Origin: Schistosoma mansoni
Taxonomy: Eukaryota > Platyhelminthes > Trematoda > Strigeidida > Schistosomatidae
Assembly (NCBI RefSeq): GCF_000237925.1
Contig: NC_031495.1
Span: 25,748,872 to 25,812,871 of the forward strand
Direction of reading: 5' to 3'
DNA length: 64,000 nucleotides
The notes under the pieces: generated by a model
Database searches by the model: none
The model's input: the letters and a program-made list of their open reading frames with translations, nothing else
What the model was told of the DNA's origin: nothing
Made by a program: the position numbers and the translations under genes
Shown: positions 24,524 to 39,500 of the stretch, piece after piece
Numbering within the stretch: position 1 is the first letter of the stretch
How the letters are laid out: the number at the start of each line of letters is the position of its first letter

Positions 24524-27500
24524 ATGGACTCGAACAATCTTCTATCTGTCGAATATATGTTCAGTAGTTCGCTGGTTAATTTGAGGCGATCAGTCTCAAG
24601 AGAGATATCGGCCTCTGTTTCTAGTAGGTCGCATATACTTCAGTAACATTCCCTCTAGAAATACGACGACAGTTCCGATGTGTGCAGAGCGGTAAGTCAT
24701 TAACAGTAAATTGTTCATATTTTCTATAGAATTTAGTAATGAAGTTTCTCGCTTACGTGAACAAAATAAAGCTCTCGTTCGGTAGGGCTATTATTTTAGC
24801 TGATTTTTCACAGAACTTTGCAGCAGATGGAGGAAATGATAAAAGGAAAAGAAATTGAAATATATGGGTTACGTAAGCTTCAGTTAGCATTGTTCAAAAC
24901 ATTTTTAGGCCATCAATTGCAAAGCTTCTCGACTGGGCGGGGTGTGTGTTCTAATTGCTCAAGGGATTCTATCAAGGCTAGAAACACTTTAGTAGGAGAC
25001 ACTGTCTTTAACTCAACAAACAAACGCCCGCTTATGACAGTAAGTTATCTAGTTTAGCAGGTTTATGAGAGGAATCACTACATGTGTTTTGTATATGTTA
25101 CTAATTGTTTATTACGTCAGGTTTATTTTCGATCTCGATAGTGAGTTTTGATTCATGTTGCGCGGCTTAGTGTCTGATCAGTTAGCTAGTCACAATTGTT
25201 TTCAAACCTAGCACTAACGTGCTTTAGGCCAAGTTTCCATACGACATCTAAATGATTGGATGAAATTAAAGCCCTAAACATCCAAAAAGTCAATTATTGC
25301 ATCATTAATGACAAGACGGTACGGTTCTAGAGAAAAAGTAAAGTGTGTATAAAAAAAATACTGGGACCCAACATTTAGAGGAAGAATGGGAGTGAATGCG
25401 TCTGGATAAGCGACTTACTCTGAGTCATGTCGCTCAACATCAACGAACAATCTCAGTGTTTGCTCGGATTTCTGGAACTCCCGGTATGTCGGCTTGGGTA
25501 CCCCTAGCTTCGCTCTAGCATACTCCTACACCAGCCGCGACTGTTCGTCAAGGTAAACAATCATTAAGCATACGTACAATATAAGTCAATCACTTGAGTC
25601 GATAAACAGTCAAACTAACATATTTACCCAAAACCCTATGCTTAACCACAGTATTGCCTACTTGGTCGTTACGAAATTCTCGAACAATGCGTGTAAGATA
25701 CCTGTAATTAAAAGCCAGCACTCTGTGCATGTCTTTTACTTTCATGGACCTTATATCACAACCACGTAATATAGCGCGGGCTGTCGCTCAGTAAGCTTAC
25801 ACTGACGAACAAACATCTCGCCTTCACCACAAATAACAAGAGCTGTCGAAGACCAACAGAGTTCTCTGAATCCTTACCAAGTCATCATCAGACAGCAAGC
25901 CATCGGTCTCGATGAGGCTTATAGGGTAAGTACACCTCGGTACTCTACTCACCACTACTTCGCGGGTTGATGGAGACCAGTTTTGAAACATTTTGCATTT
26001 AAAATCTGAGAAACGCGTCTCGAACGTGCATTGTTGATCAAGGCTGTCAGAATATTCTGCATTTTGTCAGAGTCTTGTCCTGATATACACATATTGTGAC
26101 GTACTTTTCATTCTTTCAACTTATTCGTTGCTGATTGTTCCTGCGGTTTCCTATTTTTAATTCTTCACAACTGTTGCTATCTTTATTTCTTTGCGCCTCC
26201 TCGTGCTATGTCGATATTTTGTGGTTACTTGAGATCCAATGGGCTGTGTTCTAAAAGTCTTACTTTTACATAGCAACTTACACATGAAAACAACTGTGTC
26301 AATGCAATACTTGCGTTTTCTCAAGTTTTATCAGATTTTCGGGTTCCGTTAAGTACACAATTAATCTGTTTGTGATCTTGATACGATTCATCATACTAAT
26401 TTGTATAATGTTCACTTCCTATGGGCCGATGACTCAGTGGTTGAAACGATCTCTTTTCAATCTACAGCTTGCAGTTTCAGTCCTCTTTCTAAGTACTTCA
26501 ATTTGTACCGTCAAATAATCTCACAAGCCTTCATGTAAAGTCTGGCTCAAAGCTGTATATAAACAAGTTATTTGTTACGTGAAGTCATTCCCATTTCATA
26601 CAACAGTCGTGTTTCTAGTTACGTCTAAAGTATGTCTGTTGGGAGGTTAAAATAGTTTTTAAACATGTAATATCATGTAATGTTTTTTAAGATCAGGTAA
26701 TATACCGTTGCTGCTACCTTGACGTGGTGGTCGGGCTTGCCTATCGTGATGATTCAATCGAGCTATACTGGCTGGAACAATCGTTCCTCAAGGTCCTACC
26801 ATGCCAGACAGGTCGTTTGAAGAGCGGTGAGACTAAAAGCAGAAAACCCAAGGTCCGAAGGCGAAGTCGTACTGCTGACTGTACAGAGGTGTGACAGCAG
26901 TAAGGTGTTTCCTTCAGACAACCAGCATGACAGCGATGCTGCCTTCCCACAAGGAGGGGTGGGGTTAGAAAAGGTCGACCCTAAAAATGCACACCTCGCC
27001 TTATCTCACGGATATCCGTCTCCGGCGGTAAGGTCCTTTGAAGAACGGAGCTAACATAAAAACTACCCACAAAAAGGTCGTGTGTGACCGACCTCAAGCA
27101 GTTGTCCCTTGGGCACTGCGGTCACGCTCTCAGATCATTAAGACCACTTCTAATCCAATTTCCTTTTCAGGTACCCCTAGAAGAACTCTTCCACGGTGTG
27201 GGCAACCGGGAAGTGATAACTGCCCTCATACCTCTAACAGCACTCAAGACCACTGTATTCATAATCAATCTCCTTCAATTCTTGCTATTCCTTCTACCTT
27301 GACTTTCAACACTAAACTTCTTCTTCCGGTTTCCTCCTCAAGTTTCACCATGGCCAACGATTCTAGTGCGCGAAACGCTGTCCCAGGTCTACTAAAACCT
27401 CGCTCCAAACTACACATTGGAGCCTTCAACGTACGTACTTTAAGTCAAATCGGTCAACAGGCCTCTTTAGCTAAAACCCTAGAATCTCATACCATTGATG

Positions 27501-30500
27501 TATGCTGTGTCTCCGAAACACATACAGGATCCTAGTGTGGTCATTCACTTGACCTCACCTCGCCAAAATGGAGAGCCAACGAAATACACCCTCCGTGTAT
27601 CTGGTGACCCGTTGGCTAGTTCTCGTGGACTTGCAGGTGTAGGCATAGCACTAAGTACAAGGGCAGAACAGGCACTACTAGAATGGATCCCCGTTAACAG
27701 TCGCCTGTGTGCTGTCCGGCTAAATGGCTCCGTAAGAACTCGGAAGGATAGGGACACACGTCGTTGCCTTTTCGTCGTTTCTGCCTACGCTCCCACTGAC
27801 TGCAGCCATGATGAAGTGAAAGATGACTTTTACAGAAAACTCTCTGGGCTTCTTCAGAAAGCTAAGCGCTCAGACATAGTAGTCGTAGCGGGTGACTTTA
27901 ATGCTCAATTAGGCAGCTTAAATCAAACAGAAAGACATTTAGGTGGGTGTTTTAGTATTCCGGCTCAACGAACCGATAATGGTGATCGTCTGTTGCAACT
28001 ATGCTCAGACAATCGTTTATTTTTAGCAAACACTAATTTTAAACATAAGGAGAGACATCGTCTAACATGGCGACCACCTGCACCAAACCAACGATGGACT
28101 CAAATAGACCATATTGTCATCAGTCATCGTTGGAGAGGCTCAATAGAAGATTGTCGCTCGTATTGGAATACTTGTTTAGACTCTGATCACGCTTTAATAC
28201 GAGCGCGCATTTGTCTGCGCCTCAATGGACGCAGGAAAAGTACACTAAGAAGACCCATTGGGATTGAACTGGAGGACGAAAAAGCCAAATGCGAATTCCA
28301 GAAACAACTGAGTTCACATCTAGGCAGTTCTGTAAACGAGACTGACCCAGATGCTGCTTGGAAAGACACACGAACAGCTGTGGAAACAGCAGTAACATCT
28401 ATTCGTTATTTAAACCATAAGGCTCCAAAAAACCAGTGGATTTCTTCTAAGTCTATTTCACTGATGGATTCGCGTAAACTCATCCCATCAGGCTCTGAAC
28501 ACGACGAAGAGCGTAAACAAATTAGATCTAGGTTAACTAAAAGCCTAAGGAACGATCGTGAGCAGTAGTGGGCAACGAAAGCAAAAGAGATGGAAAAGGC
28601 AGCGGCTGTAGGCAACACCAGGCAACTGTTCAGACTAAAAGAAACCGGAATTAAGAAGTCAAGTGTAAGTGAGACAATCTCGGAAAAAGACGGAACCCCT
28701 ATCTGCTCTCAACTCAAACGTTTAGAACGATGGGCCGAACACTTTAAGGAGAAGTTTAGCTGGCCTTCAGCTACTGCACAACTACCCACTATTCCCAGAA
28801 AACCTGAATGGAACATTGAAGTAGGCCCCCCGACCCTACTTGAAGTTCAAAAGGCTATAAGTAATCTGAAACGAGGAAGAGCAGCTGGTCCAGATGGATT
28901 GGCTCCAGAGGTCTTTAAATATGGTGGTCCAATTATAGCGATTAGGTTGACTAATATTCTGGCTAAAATCTGGGAGACGGACGTAATCCCATCTGACTGG
29001 TCACAATCTCTGATTGTCCCAATATATAAGAAGGGGCCAAAATCATCCTGTGATAACCATAGAGGGATTAGTCTGACTAACATAGCATCTAAAATACTAG
29101 CCTCAATAATTATCGGGCGCCTAACTAAGACTCGTGAACTGCAAACACAAGAAAATCAGGCTGGCTTCAGACCTGGTCGTGGCTGTATCGACCACATATT
29201 CACCATTCGTCAAGTTTTAGAGCAAAGACATGCTTATCGGCGTCCGACAATGATAGTTTTTCTTGACTTAAAAGCAGCATTTGACTCTGTAAACCGAGAC
29301 GTTCTGTGGCAGTGTCTGTCATTGAAAGGTGTACCTGAGAAGTACATAAACCTTGTGAAGGCTCTTTACTCGAACACTACCAGTCGAGTGAGAGCTTATG
29401 GCGAACTGTCATATGATTTTACAACCTCAGGTGGTGTCCGTCAAGGTTGTCCACTATCCCCATTTTTGTTTAACTTCATTATAGACCTGTTGCTGGAAAT
29501 AACACTCGTCGACTGAATTTTCAGGAATTGATCTTCTACCAGGAGGTTCACTTATCGACTTAGAATACGCAGATGACATAGTTATGTTTGGTGAAGACAC
29601 TGATAAAATGCAGAGTCTTCTGTTAGAACTAAGTAATAATGCCAGGATGTTTGGGATGCGTTTCTCCCCATCCAAATGTAAATTGTTACTCCAGGACTGG
29701 CCTGCGTCAACACCTGAACTAAGGATAGGGAGTGAAGTAGTCGAACGCGTCGACAACTTCACTTATCTTGCAAGTCTGATCAGCCCTAATGGGTTGGTGT
29801 CTGACGAAATCTCAGCACGGATTCAAAAAGCTCGTTTGGCTTTTGCCAACTTACGTCACCTATGGCGAAGACGAGATATCCGTCTATCAATTAAGGGACG
29901 AGTATACTGCTCAGCAGTTCGCTCTGTTCTACTTTACGGCTGCGAAACATGGCCATTAAGAGTAGAAGATACTCGTAGGTTACTAGTATTTGACCACAGA
30001 TGCCTTAGAAATATTGCTCGCATCTGCTGGGATAACTGGGTAAGTAATAGTGAGGTTAGACGCAGGGTATTAGGGAACGATGGTAAATCAGTTGATGAGA
30101 TCATGAATCTTCATTGACTGAGATGGTTGGGCCACGTGTTACGTATACCTGAACACCGATTACCATGACGCGCAATGCTGACTAGTATTGGGGATGGTTG
30201 GAAGAGAGTTAAGGGTGGCCAAACCAAAACGTGACATCAGGGCTTGAAGTCACTAACTTCTAGTCTGAGCCATGTTGGTAGATGCAGACTACCTGGTTGG
30301 GGTCCGCGTGACTATCGTAACCAATGGTTGGAGACTGTGTGTGACATGGCTCAGAATCGATCACAATGGCGTAGGTGTATACACTCTTTATCTTCCCTTA
30401 AACCTTGAGATTAAAATTGCTTCATAACTTTTTTCCTTCCTATACTATATCCTTATATACAACCTTTCTTTATATACTACCACCACTAAATTAACTACTT

Positions 30501-33500
30501 CTATGAATCCGGTGTTCATCTTGTTGTGCTAACGAGGTATGGCAACTTGGACCGATGCATATATGTGCCTGGTCCTACGTTGTCGCCGACTGACTGAATA
30601 TACCGTCAAATTCGCCCAAAACTTAAGGAGAATCGAAGTATCACGAAAGCAGATAATTCTTTGGATAGCATTCTGCTTAAAGCTTCTTTCTAGACAGCCG
30701 AATCCATTGTTCCATATCGTAATGTTATATTTGCATCTCTACAGTGTTTTCATCTTACCATTTTATATCCTATTTAGAGTCACGCTTTGTTCTGAAATAC
30801 TTCTTGCTAATTTGTTACTCAGTTATGTGCTAAGTATCTCTTGTTGTCCATTCACTCTGAAATATGTAATGCATAAAAATTTTGTACGATCTTTGTTAGA
30901 TTTCATCGTCGATATCGGATGGTTTGTCGGAATCCAGTTTAAATAGTCATATTCAGCAGCCTGTAAAAAAACGTCCATATGTACCGGCGAACGATGTTGA
31001 AAGCGCTGATGCAGAAAACATTAACAATATAACACCAAAAGGTAAGTATCTTAATTATTTCCTCTGAATGTCACATTGAGATTTTTGAGATAAAAGCCAG
31101 CAGTCCTAATTTAACATCTCAGTTTGTACCGTAAATTCTACCAGGTTTTTACCGAGCAAGAAATATCAAAATCTAATTCGATTGCTTCATCAAATCCTAA
31201 AAACTATCGTACTAATTGTTAAGTTCTACTACCCAATGTGTAAAGGTTTACTTAAAAGGTTGGTTACTAGGTTCCTAGCTTCGGTACCAGGATTTTCGTT
31301 CAAGTACTTGTTTGCTGTGTAAGATACCCACTCTTATTATTTGTATGAGGGAAACGTGTTTATGTAATTGGTTACTGCCAATCAATTATAAACTATTGGG
31401 GACCTGAAAAAATGTTCATCTCCAAGTTATCACACTTCGGACTGCCAAATAAGCAAGACCAAAGATAACGAGTTAAATCAATGGTGTTAATTACCATAGA
31501 AAACTAAGTATGAGGAACGTTATTCAAGTGAAATGAATGAAACCAAAAACTATGGCTTTAACGATTGAGAACATATAAAAAGACAATTAATTTGTCTGAA
31601 TTATTGCAATTAAATGGATTAAATTCTGTTAAGATTTCTATCCATAATCATCAGTGAGTAGACCTCCGTCTCACTTTGCGCGTTTACAGACAGTAGTTCC
31701 GTGGAATAATGCTATTCTTCAGTGTGCCTGCTATCAGTCAGCATAGTGCATAGGAATTGTTTCTACGATTTACGTCACTATCGTTCAATGAATAAAGGGG
31801 ATTTGAATGCGATGGTTCACAGATTGCCTAGTAAACTTTATTCTAGTCCTCTTGCTATTATTTAGATCAACTTTCTCCTACTTCGGGCTGGTTAAACTTC
31901 AAACAAACTCATAGCTACCTTAATCTTTTGCATTTTGCGGTTGACGCAATAAGCACTTCAGTGAAATATTCTTGCTTTACTTCGTAAATGCAAATACTAA
32001 GTGATGTTTTAAAAAGCTAGCAGCTTGGTCGTTTTATTTAGACTTGTTTGGTAAGTTTAAATCCCGACACCTTAAATCACTTGCTTTCTTAGTGATGAAG
32101 TTTGCCGCCTTTTAATCCCTATAATTCTCTTTTCTACAAATAAACGTTTCTTAACTATGGTCAAAAATAACCTTTTCTGTTACAGACGTTCGCAAATCCC
32201 CTTCCGGAGCACCTGATGAGAGTCAATGTGAAGGCGAAATATCTAAAAGTGAATCTACAACACTAACTAACAGCGTTTTCCCTATCGGTTCCCTTAGCCC
32301 ACCATCACAAATTTATGATGCTTCCTTAGCAGTAAAAAATGCTATTAATCACAATGATTTGGCTGATTATGATGCTACTTACAGGGATCCTTCCATGTTG
32401 GATATGTCACATTCAAATAATAAAGGGAACATGTATGTATCATACTGCTTACAGCTATTTTGTTCATAGTAATGCTTAGCTATTATTGTCATATTCACTT
32501 AAATAACTCACCCGCTACCAATTTGAGTCAAAAGACCGTCTTGTCTTTCCGGAAATGTTTATGTATAAAATATAGATAATATATAGTCCTACAACAAACT
32601 ATGATGAGTTCAAGTTAAGCTTACACCCAAAGTTATAAGACAACAGTAGTCTACCACAATGCAGTCAAACGTTAGCAATGGATAGTTTAGAATGGCTATT
32701 CAAGCGAAGTATATTTCAACTAATAAGAGAATAAAGTGTTGATATTTAGTTCAACTAATGAGGTACATAGAGAAAAATAATTATTGAATACTCGTAAGTA
32801 ATACAGAGTTATGAAGCAAAAAGCTCTCAGCTGTCAGCAATGGTAGTAATAAGTGGATGGTTCCTATTTCTGTATTGAGTCTCCTAACTTCCCAAGTGTG
32901 TCATATTTATTATTTCCAATGTGCTACCAAGACAAATGATGTGGAATGTTTACCTGAATCCTTTTAACTAAAGTAGTGTTTTTAATTATTCTTTGTATTC
33001 CTTTTAGGGATTTTGTAAATTAATAGTTTCAATTAACCTTACTAACAGTTGATAAAAAGTAAGCAGATTTTGTTTCATGGTTTTCATAGTAAACGAATTT
33101 CCTATTTTTTACAACTTAACGCGGATCCTCATTTAAAAAACGGTAACTATAAGTACTGCGTTATAATGGGTTTTTCAAAGCCTACTTAAATTACAAGTTT
33201 TCGAAGCAGTATGTTAATATCATGCTCAAGTTCGCGCCATAAAATTAATCTGCATTACTTAGCTAAGTTTGGCTAAACTATCAGATCACCTTACACATCA
33301 TGGGATTGGATGTATTTTTCGATTTTAGTTAAGCATCTAGGCAATATCTTTAATTGTTACAACAAGAAGGACACTATTTATTCTAATCAGGTAATTTATC
33401 CTGTTATTCTTCCAAAATTAATACTGAAATCTCTTCGAATGTTAATTCTTCAACATTAGGTTAGAGTCTCCAAGTACTAACCGGACGGGACCTATTGGTG

Positions 33501-36500
33501 CAGAATTTATTCCATATGTTAAAAACCTTAACAAGTTAATCTCAGCGGATGGCCCTGACCAGGTCCAGGTTCTTTGTCATCGACCAAAGCGTATACATCG
33601 ACCGTCTTGTCGTTACTTTCATCGTACACTTCCTGCTAAAGAAAACATGCGAGAAAAAAAGAAATCTGATGATACTGGTGATGACATTAGTCTGCCTTCT
33701 GGTTTTCTCGAATCCGAAACATCAGTTTATTTTCCACCAAAATCCACTACCAGCGGTAATTTGTTTCATTTTGATGTTCAAATGCTTTTAATTTAACATT
33801 CACTGACTTAAATATCCAAATACTTCATCGTATTAATTATTTCTAACAAAATGATTAGTTAGTTCATTCATGAACCGTACCACAGTTGTTGCTCGTGGAT
33901 ATCTCAACAGTGATTTCGACTTCATTAGCTTTACCTGGAACTGAAAAGTTTAGGATCTTTTAGAGCGTGCTCCACTTATCATAGGGAAGTATCGCTTGAT
34001 TCTTCCCATGAATCTAACTTCAATTCACACACCAAGTAGACAGTATGAAGACGCATGTTTGTGACACATGTCTTTCTGTAGCCTGACTCATACATACTGA
34101 ATACTGTAAACAGTAATACAATAAAACACCAAGACTTGTTCCGAAAAACAAACTATCGACAATCAGTTAACTACCGTGTTACAAAACATGTGAAACTGAG
34201 TGGTTCAGGATTTTCAGCTTGTCATGCAAGGTAAGGCTTGTCATAGGCAGCGTAAAATACCTTGCAGGTTAACACCGAAAGCGTTAGTTAGAATAGGTTT
34301 TACATCATCACTGTCCTCGTCACAAATTGGTTTTGGGAAACGTTACTCATTTTTGTGTTGATGGAATTAACCTGATAAGTTCCCCGTAAATGTATTCCTC
34401 TGCAAACATCAGATTAGGTAATCACTATTTTTTGACTATTTACCTGCAACATGAAATGCAAAGTCGACATATATAATTTAAAGAATAGTACAAATGCTTT
34501 TAGTAGTTTTTATTTTTACTGTTAGAATTTATAAATTTCTGATGTTTTGAAAAGATAATTTGCTTTAAATACTCCTACGGTGAAGGATTTTACAAGTGAA
34601 CAAAGTCTATAATTGTTAAGACTAGTGCGTTGAATGCCAGCTGATAAATGAATACAACAGTATGGTTTGGCTAAGCAATTGTTGCTTATGATACCGCATT
34701 ATTAACCCGACTATCTTAATGAATTGATATTCAAGAGATCACTAACCAGAATAGATTTTTATCTAATAAAATGACATACTTATGTACAATTTATTGACTC
34801 AAAAATAATTATGATTATCATAAACGATTGAGCCATCCCAGTTTTGTAGACCGTTCACTTGAGTGAATCAGTCATTAAGATAAAATGACAACACCAGAAC
34901 TAGCAATCACTGTTTCCCCCATAGGTCGTGTCGAAAGTTAAAATTAAAGCAAATCTCACCACTATTGGGAATATGGTGTTCGTATCTCATTCATTCAATA
35001 TCAAAACGATAAGATTCACAGTGATCGTACATTAAGATGCGTCTTAAGTAATAAGCTAATTTTTCTCATGGTCAAGTTGCTTCGTAGGAACTTATAAATT
35101 TTTCCATATTTAAGAGTATGTCTTGTACTTCGGTTGAAAATAAGCAGTAAATTGGTTAAGCTTCATACGGGTGAATAAGCTAAATAAACTCAATACTTTT
35201 GTAAGGTGTTTGATCCAGACTATTTATGAAATCCATACTGGGATAATGTGAAACGCAGAAAGCCACGCTATAGTACCACACGCGTCTTCGTACATACTGA
35301 GGGTTACAGGAATGGCAGAACTGCTGGATAACCACGTTTTAAGATCTCGTTATGAAAGTTACAAAACCTTGCAACATGCAGTTATGTTTTATCCATATTT
35401 GCCTTTCATCATCCTAGATGCATCAATAAAGCACAAACGTAATAAAGCAAAATCTCACTTCCCATCTATTGGTGGTTCACCGACCCGTGATGAGTCGAAC
35501 TTCAAGTTCCCACTTCCTCCACAACGTACAACCTTGGTTGCAAAAAAACCACTCTCTGTTGCAAATAGCGTTGGTGTAAAGGTACGTTTCCGTGATTTTT
35601 ATCAAAAGCAATACTCTAGATAGTTTTTGAAGGTGTTAGCTATTACTAAAGGTTCCAAGCTTAATTCCGGACAGAGTTGCGGTTACGTACTCCTGAGAAG
35701 TGATTTCTAAGGACGAGATGAATGTCCAGTGCTTCCTAATTCTCTTTAGTTGTTTAGCTAAAGTCAGTCCACGATGAAATTACTCTAGTAATCATTACTC
35801 TGACGTCGTAACATCGAATGTATTGTTTGTATATATTGTCTGTTGGTCTATTGGTCTGAGTGTTCAGTGGAATTATCAGATAGTATATATGGGTATATTA
35901 ATGCATTTATTCATATTTTTAGCAGCTCAGAAAGAGGAATTAGTTAAAAATTAAAAATATAGAAAGTTGTCATCAAAAATGATATGAACAGGTAGACCAA
36001 TACAGTTAATTACTCCGTGTTGTCCACTCACTGTTTCAAATAATCGTAATTATACAGTAGCCTCGTCCATTATGATTGTTGATATTATTTTGGTGGAGTT
36101 TTGTTCTCTAAGCTGGATGGTTTGGTCGTGGAGCTTTTATTATTATTCTGAACGACATCATCAGCACATACTTCAGGTTTGTACTGATGATGTCGTTCAT
36201 AATAACTATGAAAGCTCCACGACCAAACCATCCAGCTCAGAAAACAAAACTCCACCAAAATCATCCACCTGAGCTACAAGTCTTTGTTGATTTTATATTT
36301 GTTTGAAATTAATCAGTTCACCGTAAGCCTCCAATTTGACGGGTTGTCAGACCTTAATAGATTGCTCCTAACCATTTTCACTGACGGTTCATTGTTGTTT
36401 GTTAGGGACTTCACTGCATGAATTACATACACTTCAGGCATATTTTCTTTTAAATGGCTTGACTAAGTAATTGTTCTTTGAAGAGTGCTTATCGCAGCGG

Positions 36501-39500
36501 TAATATTTTGAATCATATTCTTTTAAAAACCCAGTTGTTCAGAACTGGTTTACACCACAAATATACGTATCAAAACAATATCATCCTATTCGAGTATTCA
36601 TTTCAACACATTTTAACAAAATTAAACCTAATATAATCATTCCTGTAGGCAAATGTAGTTAATATATCTGTATGACCGATAAATAATGAGATTTTGAGGA
36701 GGTAAGGTGGCTAATATGATTACATAACAAAGATTTTTTGATTAGTAGTCCCCCATATTTTCCCGTTTTGTTGAAGCTTATCAACTGCTTACTCCAACAT
36801 GCATAGTTTCATAGGTGAAAAAGGGGATGGAAACTGGAATATAACGTAAATCTACAATAAAGTCATATATTTTAGTCAAAACCGTGCTGCCAACAACCTG
36901 TTTGTTTTCGGAGTTTACACGCAGCCTCTCGACATGCAAATATTTTTTTCTATCTTCTTATACACAATTGTACCTAAGTTTTTTTGTATCATCACTGCCC
37001 CGGTGACTAGAATGGCATGGAGCTAAAATGAATAATCAAATCTGTAGACCCATACAGTCTCTTGTTATTATAGCCTATGTTTTGAGGTAAGGCTTACATT
37101 AGACAGACCGTGGTTAAGCTGAACAAAAATTTGAAAATTCCCATTTATTTTAACTGATACTATTTTATCGTTTCACACAGTCTATTCAGATCGTTTATTT
37201 CACGTATCTATCCTATTGTAACTAAAATCTCACAACTCTCACTTCATTCTTCTCTCCTGTTGAAAAATAAGAATACGAGACAATTCATAGACCAAGTTTT
37301 TAAAGCTTATCAGTATGTAAGTGGTTCATTCCATCTGGAAACGAATAATGGTACAGATCAGTTTATCAGGTCTGTAGGATTTATTTTGTCCTACAGATAT
37401 ACTATTAAAACTGTAAACGCGATACTGGCGATCCCAGAGTCTATGTGAAAGCTATAGTCAGAACAAGGACAACTTGGCTTTAAACTTTATCTGTTTCTAA
37501 ACATAAAAACAATTAGATTAGTACAATAATTAAAGAAATACAGCCATTAAGTGAAACGCACAAACATACCGACCAGTATTGCGTGTCTTAATAAAATGAA
37601 TAAAATTTATGAGTCACACTAATATAATAGGATAATAATGTCTTTCGATTGGTAGGTCACATGCAACAGGGATAGTTTACAGACATATCAGATCAGATTG
37701 ACGTGGTGGGAGCTTAAGCAACGATTTGATTGGTTAGTTATAGACATAACTAACATTCCCCCCCCCAAGTGGACACCGCGTCCAAGCTTCACTACTGTCG
37801 CGTCTATATAATCGGCTTCTCCAAAGAGACAGATTCCGTATGTCCCGGTTGATCTCTTCAGTCGAACTGTTTTGACTCGTCCATCTGGACCATAATTGAC
37901 CTGTCTAACTATAGCTTTCGGCCACAGATTTCTCGGTGAGCCAGTATTGTTTACTAACACCGAATCTCCCGGTTGTCGATTCTTTCTCATGTCCAACCAC
38001 TCGGATCTCGTCAGAAGGGTTGTTAGGTACTCTCTTAACCACCTGTTCCGAAATAGGTTGGTTAGTTGTTGCACTCCCTTTCTTCTGTCATATAAGCACG
38101 TTTTACTCATCTGCGCTTTTTCGAGGGACACACCTCTATGAACTAACAATAACTTATTTGATGAGAATATATCCAAATTATCACAGTCGTTAACTGGCTT
38201 TACGAGTGGTCGATTGTTCATTATCCCTTCAACCTCTATTATAAACATCTCCAAAGACTCGTCCGTCAATACCTTTTGAAACAGTAGTGATCGTAGAATC
38301 CTTCTTATTGACTTTATAATGCATCCCCACACGCTGCCTCGATGACTAGCTCTAGGAAGGTTAAAACGCCATTCACAACCTCTTTCTAAAAGAGCATTTG
38401 CTATCTTATTCTGGTTCCAACTACACATAATCTGTCTACGACTAGCATTGGCTTTTTTAAATTTATCAGAACCATCCTTACTCTTATTCACAACTCGCAC
38501 AAAGGCGTCTTTCCGAACACCATGTACAATACCACGGCGAATATGTTCTGTCTGCTTCTTCACGGTCTTATTTACTGACTTCTTTGTTAAAGTGACCTTT
38601 GGCTTTTTCGGTGTCTTCACTTTCAGCTTGGTGACCTTCCTTTTCTTAGGCTTTCTTAGAGTTGTTTTGGGATTATTATCACATGGTGCCTTTATTTTTG
38701 GCTTAGCAACCCTGGACTTGGCTAATAAAAAGGAACGATGAACTTGACGCGAGACGTCTTTAAAACGAGCACACGCTACAACACCATATGCGAATTCTGA
38801 GGCATCAACAAAGCAATAAATCTGAGTAGCTAGTGGTTTGTACGATCCTGGTACGAGACATCTGGGAAGTAACAATTTACTTGGGCGCTTCGTACCTCTG
38901 AGCATACAGTCCCATCCTATAAAGCACTCCCTAGGGAGCTCTTCGTCGCATGAAAGATTTAGCCGACAGGCATCTTGGAAAATTAATTTAGCTGCTAAAA
39001 CAATTGGAGCTATAAACCCATCTGGGTCGAACATAGATGCTACATAGAACAAAATGATTTTCCTTTCAGGAGTCGCATCGAACGCGCACACCCTGAAGAA
39101 GATCTTATCGGTTAGAACATTCCACTCTTTTCCTAGAATCCTTTCATTTCTTTCCACAGATAAACAAATGTCTTCCTCTGGAATAAACTTCATTAATTCA
39201 ACATTGTTGCTGGCCCACTTGGTTAGATTAAAACCCTCTAAACGTAACATTTCCTTCAGCTGAGAGTATACTAATTTAGCTTCTTCTAACGTATCAACAC
39301 TGGTTAATAAATCATCAACGTAGAACTTTTCCTTCGCTGTCTGTATAATGCATTCAGGAAATCTAGCCTCGTTACCTAGGATAGTCTTTTGTAGAGCAAA
39401 CGTTGCGCGACTTGGTGATGAGATCGCACCAGACAAATGTACTTTCATTTTACAGGTTTCTGGTTCATCTTTAAGTGATAAATGATTTATGATACTCATA

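Noticed and set aside
26420-26510. tRNA-like stretch (GACTCAGTGG, then GCAGTTTCAGTCC)
   Set aside because: It vaguely resembles A and B boxes but no cloverleaf can be drawn; at most a very old SINE remnant.
33549-33791. 80-codon hydrophobic plus-strand frame
   Set aside because: Out-of-frame shadow of exon 7 of the CtIP-like gene (33460-33755).
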